Below, one piece after another: positions 27,682 to 37,799 of a stretch of DNA of 64,000 bases. The DNA comes from Microbacterium aurantiacum. Lineage in GTDB: Bacteria > Actinomycetota > Actinomycetes > Actinomycetales > Microbacteriaceae. Each line of letters starts with the position of its first letter. The first letter of the stretch is position 1. The notes under the pieces are model-generated. The model saw only the letters and a list, made by a program, of their open reading frames with translations, did no database searches and was not told where the DNA came from. Where the stretch lies: positions 339,726 through 403,725 of the forward strand of contig NZ_PGGU01000005.1 in the NCBI RefSeq assembly GCF_002872075.1, given 5' to 3'. Made by a program: the position numbers and the translations under genes.

Positions 27682-28710
27682 CTATCGGGAGCCGTCCGCG
27701 TCCGTGGGAGCGGTGCTTGTGGCAGTGGCTCCTGCGGTGACTTCTTCGGCCGGAGGCTCACTCAGGTCCACGAAATCGGAGGGATTGTTCTGCGATTCTA
27801 CCTCAGCGTCGAGGTCTTTCCGGCCTCGGCCCGTCATGTACGGCGAGGGCTCGAGTCCAGGGTGACGGCGCGTCTGCACCGCGAGGATCGCGAGACCCAC
27901 CACGATGCCGATGATCGCGGCCCACACGTTGCTGCGCAGACCCAGGATGATCTCGCTCGGATCGATCCGGATCGACTCCCACACCACGCGGCCGGCGCTG
28001 TACCAGATCAGGTAGATCGCGAAGAGCTTGCCCCACTGGAACGAGGTCGCCTTGCGGCTGAGCCAGAGCAGCACGATGACGCCGAGTCCGTTCCAGATCA
28101 CCTCGTAGAGGAAGGTGGGGTGGAACAGGGTGCCCTCGGGGAGCCCCGGGGGGAAAGCCGGGTTCGTGGCTTCGATCTCCAGGCCCCACGGAAGATCCGT
28201 CGGCAATCCGAACAGCTCGTGGTTGAACCAGTTGCCGAATCGCCCGAGCGCCTGTGCGAGCAGGATTCCGGGTGCCAGGGCGTCGGCGAATGTCCAGAAG
28301 CGGATGCCGGTCCAGCGGCATCCCAGGTACGCGCCGATGGCCCCGCCGATGAGAGCGCCGAAGATCGCGATGCCGCCCTCCCAGATCGCCCACACCGAGC
28401 CGGGCTCGAACGGGTTCCAGGTGTTGCTGCCCTCGCCGAAGTAGAAGTTCGGGTGGGTGAGCACGTGGAAGATCCGGGCGCCGATGATGCCCAGCGGCAC
28501 CGCGAGGATCGAGATGTCGATCACGACCCACGGCTCCGCACCGCGCTTGGTGAGGCGGTGATTCGTCAGCAGCACCGCGGCGATGATGCCGGTGATGATG
28601 CAGAGGGCGTAGAAGTGCACGCGGATCGGGCCCAGGTCGATGTAGGAGACCGGAGGGCTCGGAATGCTGGCGAGCACGCCGTTGACGGTGCTGTGGAGCG
28701 CGAGGGACAT
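27682..28710 (-). CDS. lgt: Prolipoprotein diacylglyceryl transferase
   Basis: 342-aa integral membrane enzyme that transfers diacylglycerol from phosphatidylglycerol to the lipobox cysteine of lipoproteins. The Lgt signature LAQALGRFGNWFNHELFG and the surrounding membrane helices are present; MSLALHSTVN is the start, since the frame above ATG 28710 is not conserved. The final 60 residues (RKDLDAEVESQNNPSDF and onward) are an acidic Ala/Thr-rich tail typical of actinobacterial Lgt. It follows trpA by 10 bases, as in Mycobacterium tuberculosis. Confidence 0.96.
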   Translation of the reverse strand: MSLALHSTVNGVLASIPSPPVSYIDLGPIRVHFYALCIITGIIAAVLLTNHRLTKRGAEPWVVIDISILAVPLGIIGARIFHVLTHPNFYFGEGSNTWNPFEPGSVWAIWEGGIAIFGALIGGAIGAYLGCRWTGIRFWTFADALAPGILLAQALGRFGNWFNHELFGLPTDLPWGLEIEATNPAFPPGLPEGTLFHPTFLYEVIWNGLGVIVLLWLSRKATSFQWGKLFAIYLIWYSAGRVVWESIRIDPSEIILGLRSNVWAAIIGIVVGLAILAVQTRRHPGLEPSPYMTGRGRKDLDAEVESQNNPSDFVDLSEPPAEEVTAGATATSTAPTDADGSR

Positions 28711-28720
28711 GATTGCGATT

Positions 28721-29524
28721 CTAGTTCTCGAGTGCGGGGCGTGCCGACGCGGTGCCGGCTGCCAGGGTACGGGTGACCTCGGCGAGGGCGGGAACGCCCC
28801 CGTCTCGGAGGGCGCGGACGAGCGCAGTGCCGACGATCGCGCCGTCGGCGTACTCCCCCACGGCGGCGATCTGCTCGGCCGTGGAGATCCCGATTCCGAC
28901 GCAGGCGCGACCGACGCCGTGCTCTCGGAGACGGGAGACAAGGGTGCGCGCGGCACGATCGAGGTCGGCGCGCTCACCGGTGATGCCCATCGTCGAGACG
29001 GTGTACACGAAGCCGGTCGAGGACGCGACGACGAGGTCGAGACGGTCATCCGTCGATGTGGGAGCGGCGAGGAAGACGCGGTCGAGACCGGTGCGTTCGC
29101 TGGCCGCGATCCAGTCGGCCGCCGACTCCGGGGTGATGTCCGGAGTGATGAGGCCGGCACCGCCCGCGGCGAGCAGGTCGTCGGCATAGCGGTCGACGCC
29201 GTACTGCAGAACCGGGTTCCAGTAGGTCATCACCACGACGGGGACGTCGGTCGCAGCGGTGATCTCCCGGAGCGCCGTGAAGAGATCCGCCGTCCGGTAG
29301 CCGGCGGCCAGAGCCGTCCTGGTGGCCTCCTGGATGATCGCGCCGTCCATCACCGGGTCGCTGTAGGGAGGTCCGAGCTCGATGATGTCGACGCCGTTCT
29401 CGGCGAGGGCGATGGCGGCCTGGATGCTGGTGTCGAGATCGGGGAAACCGACCGGCAGGTAGCCGATGAACGCCGTCCGCCCGGCGTCGTGCGCCTTCTG
29501 GATCGCCTGTTCCACGCGGCTCAT
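28721..29524 (-). CDS. trpA: Tryptophan synthase, alpha subunit
   Basis: 267-aa alpha subunit that cleaves indole-3-glycerol phosphate to indole and glyceraldehyde-3-phosphate. The active-site [20 protein letters not shown] and [17 protein letters not shown] (Glu and Asp) are present, with the [11 protein letters not shown] region and the late [14 protein letters not shown] loop. ATG 29524 overlaps the trpB stop by 4 bases. The open frame continues upstream to 29617 but is trpB coding sequence. Confidence 0.96.
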   Translation of the reverse strand: MSRVEQAIQKAHDAGRTAFIGYLPVGFPDLDTSIQAAIALAENGVDIIELGPPYSDPVMDGAIIQEATRTALAAGYRTADLFTALREITAATDVPVVVMTYWNPVLQYGVDRYADDLLAAGGAGLITPDITPESAADWIAASERTGLDRVFLAAPTSTDDRLDLVVASSTGFVYTVSTMGITGERADLDRAARTLVSRLREHGVGRACVGIGISTAEQIAAVGEYADGAIVGTALVRALRDGGVPALAEVTRTLAAGTASARPALEN

Positions 29525-30744
29525 GCGCTGCCCTCCCGCGCTTCGGCCGTGGAGTCGTAGAGGTCGAAGTAGCGCGCGGCGGTGTCCATGTCCTTGTCGC
29601 CGCGGCCCGAGAGGCATACGGCGATCACGGCATCCGGACCGAGCTCGCGTCCGAGACGCAGAGCACCCGCCAGGGCGTGCGCCGACTCGATCGCGGGGAT
29701 GATGCCCTCGGTGCGGCTGAGCAGACGCAGCGCCTGCATGGCTTCGTCGTCAGTAGCCGGGATGTATGCGGCGCGTCCGATGTCGGCGAGCCACGAGTGC
29801 TCGGGTCCTACGCCGGGGTAATCGAGCCCCGCGGAGATCGAGTGCGATTCGATGGTCTGGCCGTCCTCATCCTGCAGCACGTACGTCCTGGCGCCGTGCA
29901 GCACACCAGGGCGACCGCGCTCGATCGATGCCGCGTGCTGGGCCGTGTCGATCCCGTCGCCTGCGGCCTCGACGCCGTAGAGCGCGACGCCCTCGTCGTC
30001 GAGGAACGCGTCGAACATGCCGATCGCGTTCGAGCCGCCCCCGACGCACGCGACGACCGCGTCGGGAAGCCGCCCGATCTCATCGAGGAGCTGCTGACGT
30101 GCCTCCTCACCGATGATCTTCTGGAAGTCGCGGACCATCGCGGGGAACGGATGCGGACCTGCAGCGGTGCCGAAGATGTAGTTCGTCGTCTCCACAGACG
30201 CCACCCAGTCGCGATAGGCATCGTTGATCGCGTCCTTGAGGGTGCGCGAGCCCGTCGTGACCGGCACGACTTCGGCGCCCAGCAGCCGCATCCTGGCGAC
30301 GTTGAGCGCCTGCCGCTCGGTGTCGACCTCGCCCATGTAGATGGTGCACTCCAGGCCGAACAGCGCCGCGGCGGTCGCCGTGGCGACTCCGTGCTGCCCG
30401 GCGCCGGTCTCGGCGATGACCCGCGTCTTGCCGAGCCTCTTGGTCAGCAGCGCCTGCCCGAGCACGTTGTTGATCTTGTGCGAGCCGGTGTGGTTGAGGT
30501 CTTCGCGCTTGAGGAAAACCCGCGCCCCTCCCGCGTGTGCGGCGAACCGCGGCACCTCGGTGAGCGCGGACGGGCGGCCCGCATAGGAGCTCAGGAGCGA
30601 GGCGAGCTCGGCCCGGAACGCCGGGTCGGCGACGGCTGCGGTGTATGCGGCGGCGAGCTCGTCGATCGCCGCGATGAGGGACTCGGGCATGTAGCGCCCG
30701 CCGTATTCTCCGAAGAACGGTCCTTGCTGGTCGCGCAGGCTCAT
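29521..30744 (-). CDS. trpB: Tryptophan synthase, beta subunit
   Basis: 407-aa PLP-dependent beta subunit that condenses indole with serine. PLP-lysine motif [40 protein letters not shown], the phosphate-binding [19 protein letters not shown] and the monovalent-cation region [20 protein letters not shown]. Canonical catalytic (Gly-rich) sequence throughout, so this is the main TrpB1 type. Overlaps trpC by four bases. Confidence 0.97.
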   Translation of the reverse strand: MSLRDQQGPFFGEYGGRYMPESLIAAIDELAAAYTAAVADPAFRAELASLLSSYAGRPSALTEVPRFAAHAGGARVFLKREDLNHTGSHKINNVLGQALLTKRLGKTRVIAETGAGQHGVATATAAALFGLECTIYMGEVDTERQALNVARMRLLGAEVVPVTTGSRTLKDAINDAYRDWVASVETTNYIFGTAAGPHPFPAMVRDFQKIIGEEARQQLLDEIGRLPDAVVACVGGGSNAIGMFDAFLDDEGVALYGVEAAGDGIDTAQHAASIERGRPGVLHGARTYVLQDEDGQTIESHSISAGLDYPGVGPEHSWLADIGRAAYIPATDDEAMQALRLLSRTEGIIPAIESAHALAGALRLGRELGPDAVIAVCLSGRGDKDMDTAARYFDLYDSTAEAREGSA

Positions 30745-31520
30745 CCCTTCACCTCCAGGAAGCTCTTCAGTGTGGCGACCGGGTCGCCGGTGACGAGGGC
30801 TTCGCCGATCAGGACGACGTCGGCGCCGGCGGCGCGGTAGTGCGCGACGTCGTCGGGGGTCAGCACCGCGGACTCGGCGATCTTCACGGACGTGCTCGGG
30901 ATGCGGTCGGCCAGCCGCCCGAAGAGATCACGGTCGAGCTGCAGGGTCTTCAGGTCGCGCGCGTTCACGCCGATGAGGCCCGCGCCCAGGTCGATCGCCT
31001 GTTCGAGCTCGTCGGCCGAATGGGTCTCGACGAGAGGCGTCATGCCCAGCTCTCCGATGAGGGCGTACAGGTCGCGGAGCACAGCGGGCTCGAGCCCGGC
31101 GACGATGAGCAGCACCAGGTCGGCGCCGGCGGCGCGGGCTTCGAACACCTGGTAGGGCGTCGCGATGAAGTCCTTGCGGAGCACCGGAACGGACACGCGG
31201 GCGGTGACCGCCTCGAGGTCGGCCAGGCTGCCGCCGAAGCGGCGCTCCTCGGTGAGGACGCTGATCGCGGAGGCGCCGCCGATCTCGTAGAGGGACGCCT
31301 GGTGGGCCGGGTCGGGGATCTCGGCGAGAGCCCCGCGCGACGGGCTGGCGCGTTTCACCTCGGCGATGACCTTGACCTGCTCGGCTGGCGCGAGCGCCGC
31401 AAGGGCGTCTTTCGCGGACGGGCGTGCCAGAGCGGCCTTCTCGACCTCGGCGAAAGGCCGGGACAGAGCGCGACGCTCGGCGTCGGCGACAGCGCCGGCC
31501 GTCAGGTCGGCGAGGACCAC
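30741..31520 (-). CDS. trpC: Indole-3-glycerol-phosphate synthase
   Basis: 259-aa TIM-barrel enzyme that closes the indole ring from carboxyphenylaminodeoxyribulose phosphate. [60 protein letters not shown] and [15 protein letters not shown] are all family signatures. The true start is GTG 31520 ([19 protein letters not shown]), sharing one base with the TAG stop of the HGxxPAAW gene. The frame continues upstream but in that gene's sequence. Confidence 0.96.
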   Translation of the reverse strand: MVLADLTAGAVADAERRALSRPFAEVEKAALARPSAKDALAALAPAEQVKVIAEVKRASPSRGALAEIPDPAHQASLYEIGGASAISVLTEERRFGGSLADLEAVTARVSVPVLRKDFIATPYQVFEARAAGADLVLLIVAGLEPAVLRDLYALIGELGMTPLVETHSADELEQAIDLGAGLIGVNARDLKTLQLDRDLFGRLADRIPSTSVKIAESAVLTPDDVAHYRAAGADVVLIGEALVTGDPVATLKSFLEVKG

Positions 31521-31765
31521 TAGTGCGCCTTCGGCGAGTACTTGGGGCCCTTCACGCCGTAACCCGCCTTCGCGAGAATCCAGCCGACGATCGCACCGAC
31601 CGGGACGATGGCGGCCCCCACCCAGATGAGCGCGACCCACACGGGGCTGAACTCGGCCAGGCAGTACGCGACGGTGCCGACCGTGAAGCCCACGAGCATG
31701 ATCACGACAGCGGTCCAGGCCGCAGGCGAGTGTCCGTGGCCGGGGTCGGCGATCGGGTTGGTCAT
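31520..31765 (-). CDS. HGxxPAAW-motif small membrane protein
   Basis: 81-aa protein with the [20 protein letters not shown] motif, two predicted membrane helices and a basic tail [10 protein letters not shown]. In actinobacteria this small gene nearly always sits just before trpC; its function is not established. The start codon ATG 31765 follows a 48-base gap from the upstream Trp-associated membrane gene, with a plausible GGAG upstream. Confidence 0.9.
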   Translation of the reverse strand: MTNPIADPGHGHSPAAWTAVVIMLVGFTVGTVAYCLAEFSPVWVALIWVGAAIVPVGAIVGWILAKAGYGVKGPKYSPKAH

Positions 31766-31813
31766 GTTCTCCTCCGGGGGACGACGTGCGGGGGTCGGCT
31801 CAGTCTATCGGGG

Positions 31814-32410
31814 TCATCGTGTCGGGTCGGTGCCACGCGACAGCTCGTCCCAGGATTCGATCGCGTCGACGGCGCTGTCGCCGTCGCCGTGATCACCGGC
31901 CACGGGCTCGGTGCGGTACCGGCGCCCCCCGGCCTTCCACCGGCGCCAGGTGACCAGCACCAGCACGGCGGTGGCGAACAGGAGCACCCAGGCGATGAGG
32001 GCGAGGACCGGCCAGAACGATGTCGTGATCGACGCGATGATCTCGGACAGAGCTTCGGGCCCGGCGAGGCCCGTCGTGTCCGTGACCGTAGGAGCGACCG
32101 CGCTGAGCGGCGGCGCGACGAGCAGCGGAACCGTCGACCAGGCCAGGAGGACCGCCGTGGCGGCAGCGACGACGGCGAAGATGAGACGCACGATGGGCCC
32201 GGCGATCGACAGTGCCGCCCCGAGGGCGAGCACGGCGAGGCTGAGCGGTGCGAGCAGCGGCAGCGCTTCGGCCCCGGGGACGAGGATCGCCGCGCCGGCA
32301 TCCGCCCGGTCGACCGTGAGCCAGGTCTGGGTCGACGAGATGATGCCGACGGCGCCGGCGAGCAGAAAGCCCGAGACGGCGAGAGAGCGCCCGCGTCGTG
32401 CGATGCTCAT
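31814..32410 (-). CDS. Trp biosynthesis-associated membrane protein
   Basis: 198-aa, four-helix membrane protein of the family found beside actinobacterial trp genes (Rv1610-like). Helices lie at about residues 10-25, 50-70, 75-100 and 140-165. Function unknown. It starts at ATG 32410, overlapping the hisI stop by four bases, with no trpE between; see finding. Together with trpC, trpB and trpA it forms a contiguous minus-strand block. Confidence 0.88.
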   Translation of the reverse strand: MSIARRGRSLAVSGFLLAGAVGIISSTQTWLTVDRADAGAAILVPGAEALPLLAPLSLAVLALGAALSIAGPIVRLIFAVVAAATAVLLAWSTVPLLVAPPLSAVAPTVTDTTGLAGPEALSEIIASITTSFWPVLALIAWVLLFATAVLVLVTWRRWKAGGRRYRTEPVAGDHGDGDSAVDAIESWDELSRGTDPTR

Positions 32411-32766
32411 GCGCCGCCGTTCCCGGGAACGGCCTCGAGGTCGGTGGTGTCGAAACAGGTGCGAGTGCCGGTGTGACAGGCGGGGCCTGTCTGGTCGACC
32501 TGCAGCAGGATGGCGTCGCCGTCGCAGTCCAGACGCGCCTCACGGACGGTCTGGATGTTGCCGGAGGTGTCGCCCTTGCGCCAGTACTCCTGACGCGAGC
32601 GCGACCAGTAGGTGACTCGCCCCGAGGTGAGCGTGCGGCGCAGTGCCTCGGCATCCACCCACGCCAGCATCAGGACCTCGTGCGTGTCCCACTGCTGCAC
32701 GATCACGGGCGCGAGCCCGTCGTCGTTCCAGGCGACCTGCGCGATGCGCGTCTCCAGATCGCTCAT
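32407..32766 (-). CDS. hisI: Phosphoribosyl-AMP cyclohydrolase
   Basis: 119-aa enzyme of histidine biosynthesis that opens the adenine ring of PR-AMP. The family features are [39 protein letters not shown], and the Cys-containing metal site in [20 protein letters not shown] (and [11 protein letters not shown]). It is free-standing (not fused to HisE), overlapping hisF by four bases. Confidence 0.96.
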   Translation of the reverse strand: MSDLETRIAQVAWNDDGLAPVIVQQWDTHEVLMLAWVDAEALRRTLTSGRVTYWSRSRQEYWRKGDTSGNIQTVREARLDCDGDAILLQVDQTGPACHTGTRTCFDTTDLEAVPGNGGA

Positions 32767-33524
32767 CTGACCAGCACCCCTTCGGCGCGCAGCGCGTCCT
32801 TGACGTCGCCGACCGTGAGGGCCCCGGTGTGGAAGACACTGGCGGCCAGCACGGCATCCGCACCCGCCTTGATCGCGGGTGCGAAGTCGGCCGCCTTCCC
32901 GGCGCCGCCGGAAGCGATCACCGGAACCGTCGCCGCTTCGCGCATCAGGCGGACGAGTTCCAGGTCGAAGCCGTCACGCGTGCCGTCCGCGTCGATCGAG
33001 TTCACCAGCAGCTCGCCGGCACCCCGTTCGATCGCCTCCCGCGCCCAGGCGATGGCGTCGAGGGTCGTCTGCGTGCGCCCGCCGTGCGTGGTGACCACGA
33101 ATCCCGAGGGCGTTCCCTCGGCGCGCTTGACGTCGAGCGAGAGCACCAGCACCTGTGCGCCGAACCGGTCGGCGATCTCGTCGATGAGCCCGGGCCGGGC
33201 GATCGCGGCGGAGTTCACGCCGACCTTGTCGGCGCCGACCGCGAGCAGCCGGGCGACGTCGTCGACACTGCGCACTCCTCCGCCGACCGTGAGCGGCACG
33301 AACACCTGCTCGGCCGTGCGCTGCACGACGTCGTAGGTGGTGGCTCTCGCGTCGACGGTGGCCGTCACGTCGAGGAAGGTGATCTCGTCCGCGCCCTGCG
33401 CGGCGTAGTGCCGGGCGAGTTCTACGGGGTCGCCCATGTCACGGAGATTCTCGAAGTTCACGCCCTTGACGACACGGCCTGCGGCCACGTCGAGGCACGG
33501 GATGACGCGGCTGGCGAGGGTCAT
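32763..33524 (-). CDS. hisF: Imidazole glycerol phosphate synthase, cyclase subunit
   Basis: 253-aa TIM-barrel cyclase that uses ammonia from HisH to form IGP and AICAR. The opening [20 protein letters not shown] (catalytic Asp), [40 protein letters not shown], the second Asp in [15 protein letters not shown] and [17 protein letters not shown] are all present. HisH (the glutaminase) is not in the window. Overlaps hisG by one base. Confidence 0.97.
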   Translation of the reverse strand: MTLASRVIPCLDVAAGRVVKGVNFENLRDMGDPVELARHYAAQGADEITFLDVTATVDARATTYDVVQRTAEQVFVPLTVGGGVRSVDDVARLLAVGADKVGVNSAAIARPGLIDEIADRFGAQVLVLSLDVKRAEGTPSGFVVTTHGGRTQTTLDAIAWAREAIERGAGELLVNSIDADGTRDGFDLELVRLMREAATVPVIASGGAGKAADFAPAIKAGADAVLAASVFHTGALTVGDVKDALRAEGVLVR

Positions 33525-34363
33525 CAGAGCCTCGCGGCGTGGATCGCGGTCACCAGGATGGCGCGCGCACCGAGGGCGTACAGGTCGTCCATCACCTGAT
33601 TGACGCCACGGCTCGGCACCATCACGCGCACCGCGACCCAGGAAGGATCGCGAAGCGGGGAGATCGTCGGCGATTCACGGCCCGGTGCGATCTGGACAGC
33701 CTGATCGACGAGCTCGGCCGGCAGGTCGTAGTCGATCAGCACGAACCGCCTGGCCACCATCACACCGCGCAGGCGGCGCAGCAGCGTCTCTGTGCCCTCG
33801 GCGTCGCCCGGGCGGCTGATCAGAACGGCCTCGGACTCGAGGATCACCGGGCCGAAGATGTCCAGCCCCGCCTGCCGGAGGGTGGTTCCCGTCGAGACGA
33901 CGTCGGCCACGGCATCCGCGACCCCGAGACGCACGGCGGACTCGACGGCTCCGTCGAGCTGGACGAGTTCCGCCGCGACGCCGTGCTCGCGCAGGAAATC
34001 GCCGACGAGGCCGGGGTATGCCGAAGCCACGCGGACACCCGCGAGGTCCGCGACCGTGTGGAACCGTCCGGGAGGACCCGCGAAGCGGAAGGTGGATCCG
34101 CCGAAGCCCAGCGACTCGATCTCACGCGCCTGCTGCGGCACGTCGCGCAGCAGATCGCGGCCGGTGATGCCCACGTCGAGCGCGCCGGACGCGACATAGG
34201 TGGCGATGTCACGGGGACGAAGGAAGAAGAACTCGACGTCGTTCTCGGTGTCGATGAGGTGCAGGGTCTTGGCGTCGCGTCGTCCGGCGTAGCCGGCCTC
34301 CGCGAGCATCTCGGCGGCGGTCTCGGAGAGCGAGCCCTTGTTCGGTACAGCAATGCGCAGCAT
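33524..34363 (-). CDS. hisG: ATP phosphoribosyltransferase, long form
   Basis: 279-aa first enzyme of histidine biosynthesis, feedback-inhibited by histidine. N-terminal [23 protein letters not shown]-like [13 protein letters not shown], the PRPP loop in [18 protein letters not shown], and a C-terminal regulatory domain of about 75 residues ([20 protein letters not shown], then [15 protein letters not shown]), so it is the long, self-regulated type that needs no HisZ. Confidence 0.97.
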   Translation of the reverse strand: MLRIAVPNKGSLSETAAEMLAEAGYAGRRDAKTLHLIDTENDVEFFFLRPRDIATYVASGALDVGITGRDLLRDVPQQAREIESLGFGGSTFRFAGPPGRFHTVADLAGVRVASAYPGLVGDFLREHGVAAELVQLDGAVESAVRLGVADAVADVVSTGTTLRQAGLDIFGPVILESEAVLISRPGDAEGTETLLRRLRGVMVARRFVLIDYDLPAELVDQAVQIAPGRESPTISPLRDPSWVAVRVMVPSRGVNQVMDDLYALGARAILVTAIHAARL

Positions 34364-34401
34364 GGGAAACCTTCAGATGGGGTCGACGGGGGCGGAGCGC
34401 A

Positions 34402-34665
34402 TCACAGATGTCGGTAGACGTCCTGCAGGCTCAGGCCCTTCGCGATCATCATCACCTGCAGGTGGTACAGCAGCTGGGAGATCTCCTCGGCGGCAGCCTC
34501 GTCGGATTCGTACTCGGACGCCATCCACACCTCGGCGGCCTCTTCGACGATCTTCTTGCCGATCGTGTGCACGCCGGCGTCGAGCTCGGCGACCGTCCCC
34601 GATCCTGCCGGACGGGTCTCGGCCTTGACGCTGAGCTCGGCGAACAGCTCGTCGAAAGTCTTCAC
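34402..34665 (-). CDS. hisE: Phosphoribosyl-ATP diphosphatase
   Basis: 87-aa helical enzyme that removes pyrophosphate from PR-ATP. The acidic metal-binding motif [20 protein letters not shown] followed by [20 protein letters not shown] is diagnostic. Starts with GTG 34665, overlapping the rpe stop by four bases; hisG begins 38 bases downstream. Confidence 0.95.
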   Translation of the reverse strand: MKTFDELFAELSVKAETRPAGSGTVAELDAGVHTIGKKIVEEAAEVWMASEYESDEAAAEEISQLLYHLQVMMIAKGLSLQDVYRHL

Positions 34666-35342
34666 GATTCCAGGCTAGCGGCTCGTGCGAGGTCTCTGAG
34701 CCGCGTGACGGCGGCCTCGACGTCGTCGGCGCCGTAGACGGCGGAGCCGGCGACGAACGTGTCCGCACCGGCGGCGGCGGCGATCTCGATGGTGCGGTCG
34801 GAGATGCCCCCGTCGACCTGCAGCCAGACGTTCGAGCCGCGCCGGCGGGCTTCATCGGCGAGCGAGCGCAGCTTCGGCATCGCCTCGTGCATGAATCCCT
34901 GGCCGCCGAAGCCCGGCTCCACCGTCATCACGAGGATCTGGTCGAACTCGTCGAGCACGTCGTAGAGCCCCTCGGCCGGGGTTCCCGGCTTGATGGCGAC
35001 TCCGGCGCGAGCGCCGATGTCCCGCAGACGGCGAGCCAGCGAGATCGGATCGGCTGCTGCTTCGAGGTGGAAGGTGACGCTCGCGGCGCCCAGTTCCGCG
35101 TAGCCGGGCGCCCAGTGGTCCGGATCCGTGATCATGAGATGCACGTCGAGCGGGATCGGACTGGTCGCCTGAATGCGTTCGACCATCTGGGGGCCGAATG
35201 TGAGGTTAGGAACGAAGTGGTTGTCCATGACGTCGACGTGCGCGAAGTCGGCGGTGGCGATCTTCGCGAGATCGCGCTGCATGTTCACGAAGTCGGCGGC
35301 GAGGATGCTGGGGTTGATGCGCGGGGCACGGGGAAGGTCCAC
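34662..35342 (-). CDS. rpe: Ribulose-phosphate 3-epimerase
   Basis: 226-aa TIM-barrel metal enzyme of the pentose phosphate pathway. [76 protein letters not shown] and the phosphate loop [20 protein letters not shown]. The start is GTG 35342, four bases past the rsmB stop and preceded by GGGAGAA; the frame upstream overlaps rsmB and is not conserved. Confidence 0.96.
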   Translation of the reverse strand: MDLPRAPRINPSILAADFVNMQRDLAKIATADFAHVDVMDNHFVPNLTFGPQMVERIQATSPIPLDVHLMITDPDHWAPGYAELGAASVTFHLEAAADPISLARRLRDIGARAGVAIKPGTPAEGLYDVLDEFDQILVMTVEPGFGGQGFMHEAMPKLRSLADEARRRGSNVWLQVDGGISDRTIEIAAAAGADTFVAGSAVYGADDVEAAVTRLRDLARAASLES

Positions 35343-35346
35343 AGAT

Positions 35347-36864
35347 CTATTCTCCCTTCGAGGCGGCGTCGCCGTCGCCTGCCACAGCCGGATCGGAGCG
35401 CTGCAGGAGCGCGAGGAACATCGCATCGGTGCCGTGACGGTGCGGCCACAACTGCGCGGATCCTCCGCCGGGCTGGTCGCCGTGCGCTCCGAAATCGATC
35501 GGCGACTGCGCGACATGTGCGAGCACGGATCGCGCGTCGAGTTCACGAAGATCGCCGCGGCCGCGCAGCACCTCCTGCACGACACCGGTGGTCTCGGCGA
35601 GGTGGGGCGAGCACGTGACGTAGGCGACGATGCCGCCCGGGACGAGGGCGTTCACCGCCGCGGAGAGGAGCTGCTCCTGCAACGGCACGAGTTCGGCGAC
35701 ATCGGCCGGCGTCTTCCGCCAGCGCGCCTCGGGACGTCGACGGAGGGCTCCGAGACCCGTGCACGGTGCGTCCACGAGGATGCGGTCGTACTGGCCCGCA
35801 CGGGAACGGGCGAGCTCGCGGCCGTCCTCTTGATGCACGACCACGTCGCCGGGGACGGCACGGAGGGCGTTTCGGACGAGTCCGGCTCGCGCCGGGACGA
35901 CCTCGTTGGCCTCGAGGTGTGCACCGTGCTGCGCTGCGATGGCGGCGAGCAGAGCGGTCTTCCCGCCGGGGCCGGCGCAGAGGTCGAGCCATCGCTCCCC
36001 CGGACGGATCGGCGCGGCATCGGCGAGAGCGAGCGCGACCAGCTGGGAGCCCTCGTCCTGCACACGGATCCTGCCACCGGAGCGGGCCATGATCCGGTGC
36101 GGGTCGCCACCGGGAGAGCCGAAAGCGGTCGCGGCGTAGGGCCGGACCGGCTCGTCCCGCTCGGCCAGACCGGGAAGGGCGACGAGCGTCACCTCGGGCG
36201 AGACGTTGTCGGCGTCGAGGAGGTCTTCCAGCTCGTCGGCTCGACCCTCCGCGGCCAAGGCTCTCCGCAGGGCACGGATCACCCAGACCGGATGCGCGGT
36301 GCGCAGGCTGAGCCGTTCGTCGTCCGACCGGGCCGAGCGCTCGATGCGTTCCTGCCACTCCCCTGGCGTCTCCTTCGCGATCCGGCGGAGGACCGCGTTC
36401 GTGAAGCTCGCCGCTCCGCGGCCCTGCGCGGTTGCGGCGAGATTCACGGATTCGTTCACGGCCGCGTGCGAGGCCACGCGGGTGGCCAGGAGCTGATGCA
36501 CGGCCAGTCGCAGCGCATCCAGAACGGCAGGATCGATCGACGCCACGTCGCGGTCGGCTGCAGCCGCGATGATCGCGTCGTACATTCCGCGCCGGCGGAG
36601 CGTGCCGTAGGCGAGCTCGGTGGCGAGAGCCGCGTCCTGCGTCGAGAGACCCGCCTCGACGATCGCCGAGGGCAGCAGCAGGTTCGCGTAGGCGTCGGAG
36701 TCGGTGACCGCGCGCAGCACGTCGTACGCGACGCGACGCGCGGGCTGGACGGCACGAGAGGGCTGCGCCGAGCGCTGCGGTTGACCACCGCGGTCGGTGC
36801 TTCGACGAGTGGATCCGGATGCGCCCTGACCCTGGGGGCGCTGACGTCGTTCCTGACCGCTCAT
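35347..36864 (-). CDS. rsmB: 16S rRNA (cytosine-967-C5)-methyltransferase
   Basis: 505-aa SAM-dependent rRNA methyltransferase. After a basic low-complexity N-terminus (about 50 residues, SGQERRQRPQGQGAS), a NusB-like RNA-binding domain follows (AYDVLRAVTDSDAYANLLLP, then NLAATAQGRGAASFTNAVLR). The catalytic domain has the SAM loop WLDLCAGPGGKTALLAAIAA, ILVDAPCTGLGALRRRPEAR and the second Cys in GGIVAYVTCSPHLAETTGVV. ATG 36864 overlaps the fmt stop by four bases. Confidence 0.95.
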   Translation of the reverse strand: MSGQERRQRPQGQGASGSTRRSTDRGGQPQRSAQPSRAVQPARRVAYDVLRAVTDSDAYANLLLPSAIVEAGLSTQDAALATELAYGTLRRRGMYDAIIAAAADRDVASIDPAVLDALRLAVHQLLATRVASHAAVNESVNLAATAQGRGAASFTNAVLRRIAKETPGEWQERIERSARSDDERLSLRTAHPVWVIRALRRALAAEGRADELEDLLDADNVSPEVTLVALPGLAERDEPVRPYAATAFGSPGGDPHRIMARSGGRIRVQDEGSQLVALALADAAPIRPGERWLDLCAGPGGKTALLAAIAAQHGAHLEANEVVPARAGLVRNALRAVPGDVVVHQEDGRELARSRAGQYDRILVDAPCTGLGALRRRPEARWRKTPADVAELVPLQEQLLSAAVNALVPGGIVAYVTCSPHLAETTGVVQEVLRGRGDLRELDARSVLAHVAQSPIDFGAHGDQPGGGSAQLWPHRHGTDAMFLALLQRSDPAVAGDGDAASKGE

Positions 36865-37781
36865 GCGCCGGCTCGCAGGCCCTCGGTGCCGCGCTGGCCA
36901 CGCCACCAGTCGACGGCGCTCATCGCCGCCTTCCCGGCCGGCTGCACCCGGGTCACGGCGAGCGGTTGACTGGCGGTGCCGATGAGCAGCGCCGACCTGC
37001 TCGCTGCGATCGCACCCGGCAGAAGAGCCTCGGCGTCGGTCGCCCTGCGTGCGTCGAGGATCTTCACACGCACTCCGTCGACCGTCGTGTGCGCGCCGGG
37101 CTCGGGGGTGACCCCGCGGTATCGCGCGTAGACGGCATCGAGGGGCAGCGACCAGTCCAGGAGCCCGTCGTCAAGCGTGAGCTTCGGAGCGAGCGTCGCT
37201 TCCCCGGTCTGCGGCACGGCGCGCGCCGTGCCTGCGTCGATGCCGGCGACGACTTCAGCGGTGAGCTGCGCGCCGTCGCCGGCCAGCGTGTCGAGAGCCA
37301 CGTCAGCCGTCGCCCCGTCCGGGACCGCGATCGTCCGTGCGGCGAAGACATCTCCGGCGTCGAGTTCGGCGACGAGCTGGAACACGCTCGCGCCGAGTTC
37401 CGCGTCACCGGCGATCAGCGCGCGTTGGACCGGTGCTGCTCCCCGCCACTGCGGGAGAAGTGAGAAGTGCAGATTGATCCAGCCATGCGTAGGTGTGGAC
37501 AGCAGTGGTTCGCGGACGAGACCGCCGTAGGCGACGATCACGCCGAGATCCGGCCGCAGAGCGGCGATGCGCGCCGAGGCCTCCTCGTCCAGGCGTGCCG
37601 CCTTGATCACGGGGATACCGAGCTCGCCTGCCACCTCGGCGACCGGCGAGGGTGTCAGCACACGCTTGCGTCCGCGGGGCGCGTCCGGTCGGGTCACCAC
37701 CGCGGCGATGTCGTGCTCAGACGCCAGACGGCGGAGAGTGGGGATGGCGGCAGCGGGTGTGCCGGCGAAGACGAGGCGCAT
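36861..37781 (-). CDS. fmt: Methionyl-tRNA formyltransferase
   Basis: 306-aa enzyme that formylates initiator Met-tRNA with 10-formyl-THF. Opening LVFAGTPAAAIPTLRRLASE, the catalytic GWINLHFSLLPQWRGAAPVQ (N, H, then the SLLP loop), LIAGDAELGASVFQLVAELD (Asp) and a C-terminal anticodon-binding-like domain (VYARYRGVTPEPGAHTTVDG). It lies 18 bases downstream of priA's stop on the same strand. Confidence 0.97.
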   Translation of the reverse strand: MRLVFAGTPAAAIPTLRRLASEHDIAAVVTRPDAPRGRKRVLTPSPVAEVAGELGIPVIKAARLDEEASARIAALRPDLGVIVAYGGLVREPLLSTPTHGWINLHFSLLPQWRGAAPVQRALIAGDAELGASVFQLVAELDAGDVFAARTIAVPDGATADVALDTLAGDGAQLTAEVVAGIDAGTARAVPQTGEATLAPKLTLDDGLLDWSLPLDAVYARYRGVTPEPGAHTTVDGVRVKILDARRATDAEALLPGAIAASRSALLIGTASQPLAVTRVQPAGKAAMSAVDWWRGQRGTEGLRAGA

Positions 37782-37799
37782 GAAGGTTCTCCGGGAGGG

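Noticed and set aside
23556..27740. 1394-codon open frame antisense to gltB
   Set aside because: gltB is a complete, conserved 1526-aa enzyme; the antisense frame is Arg/Asp/Leu-rich text with no domain, as expected in very high-GC coding DNA.
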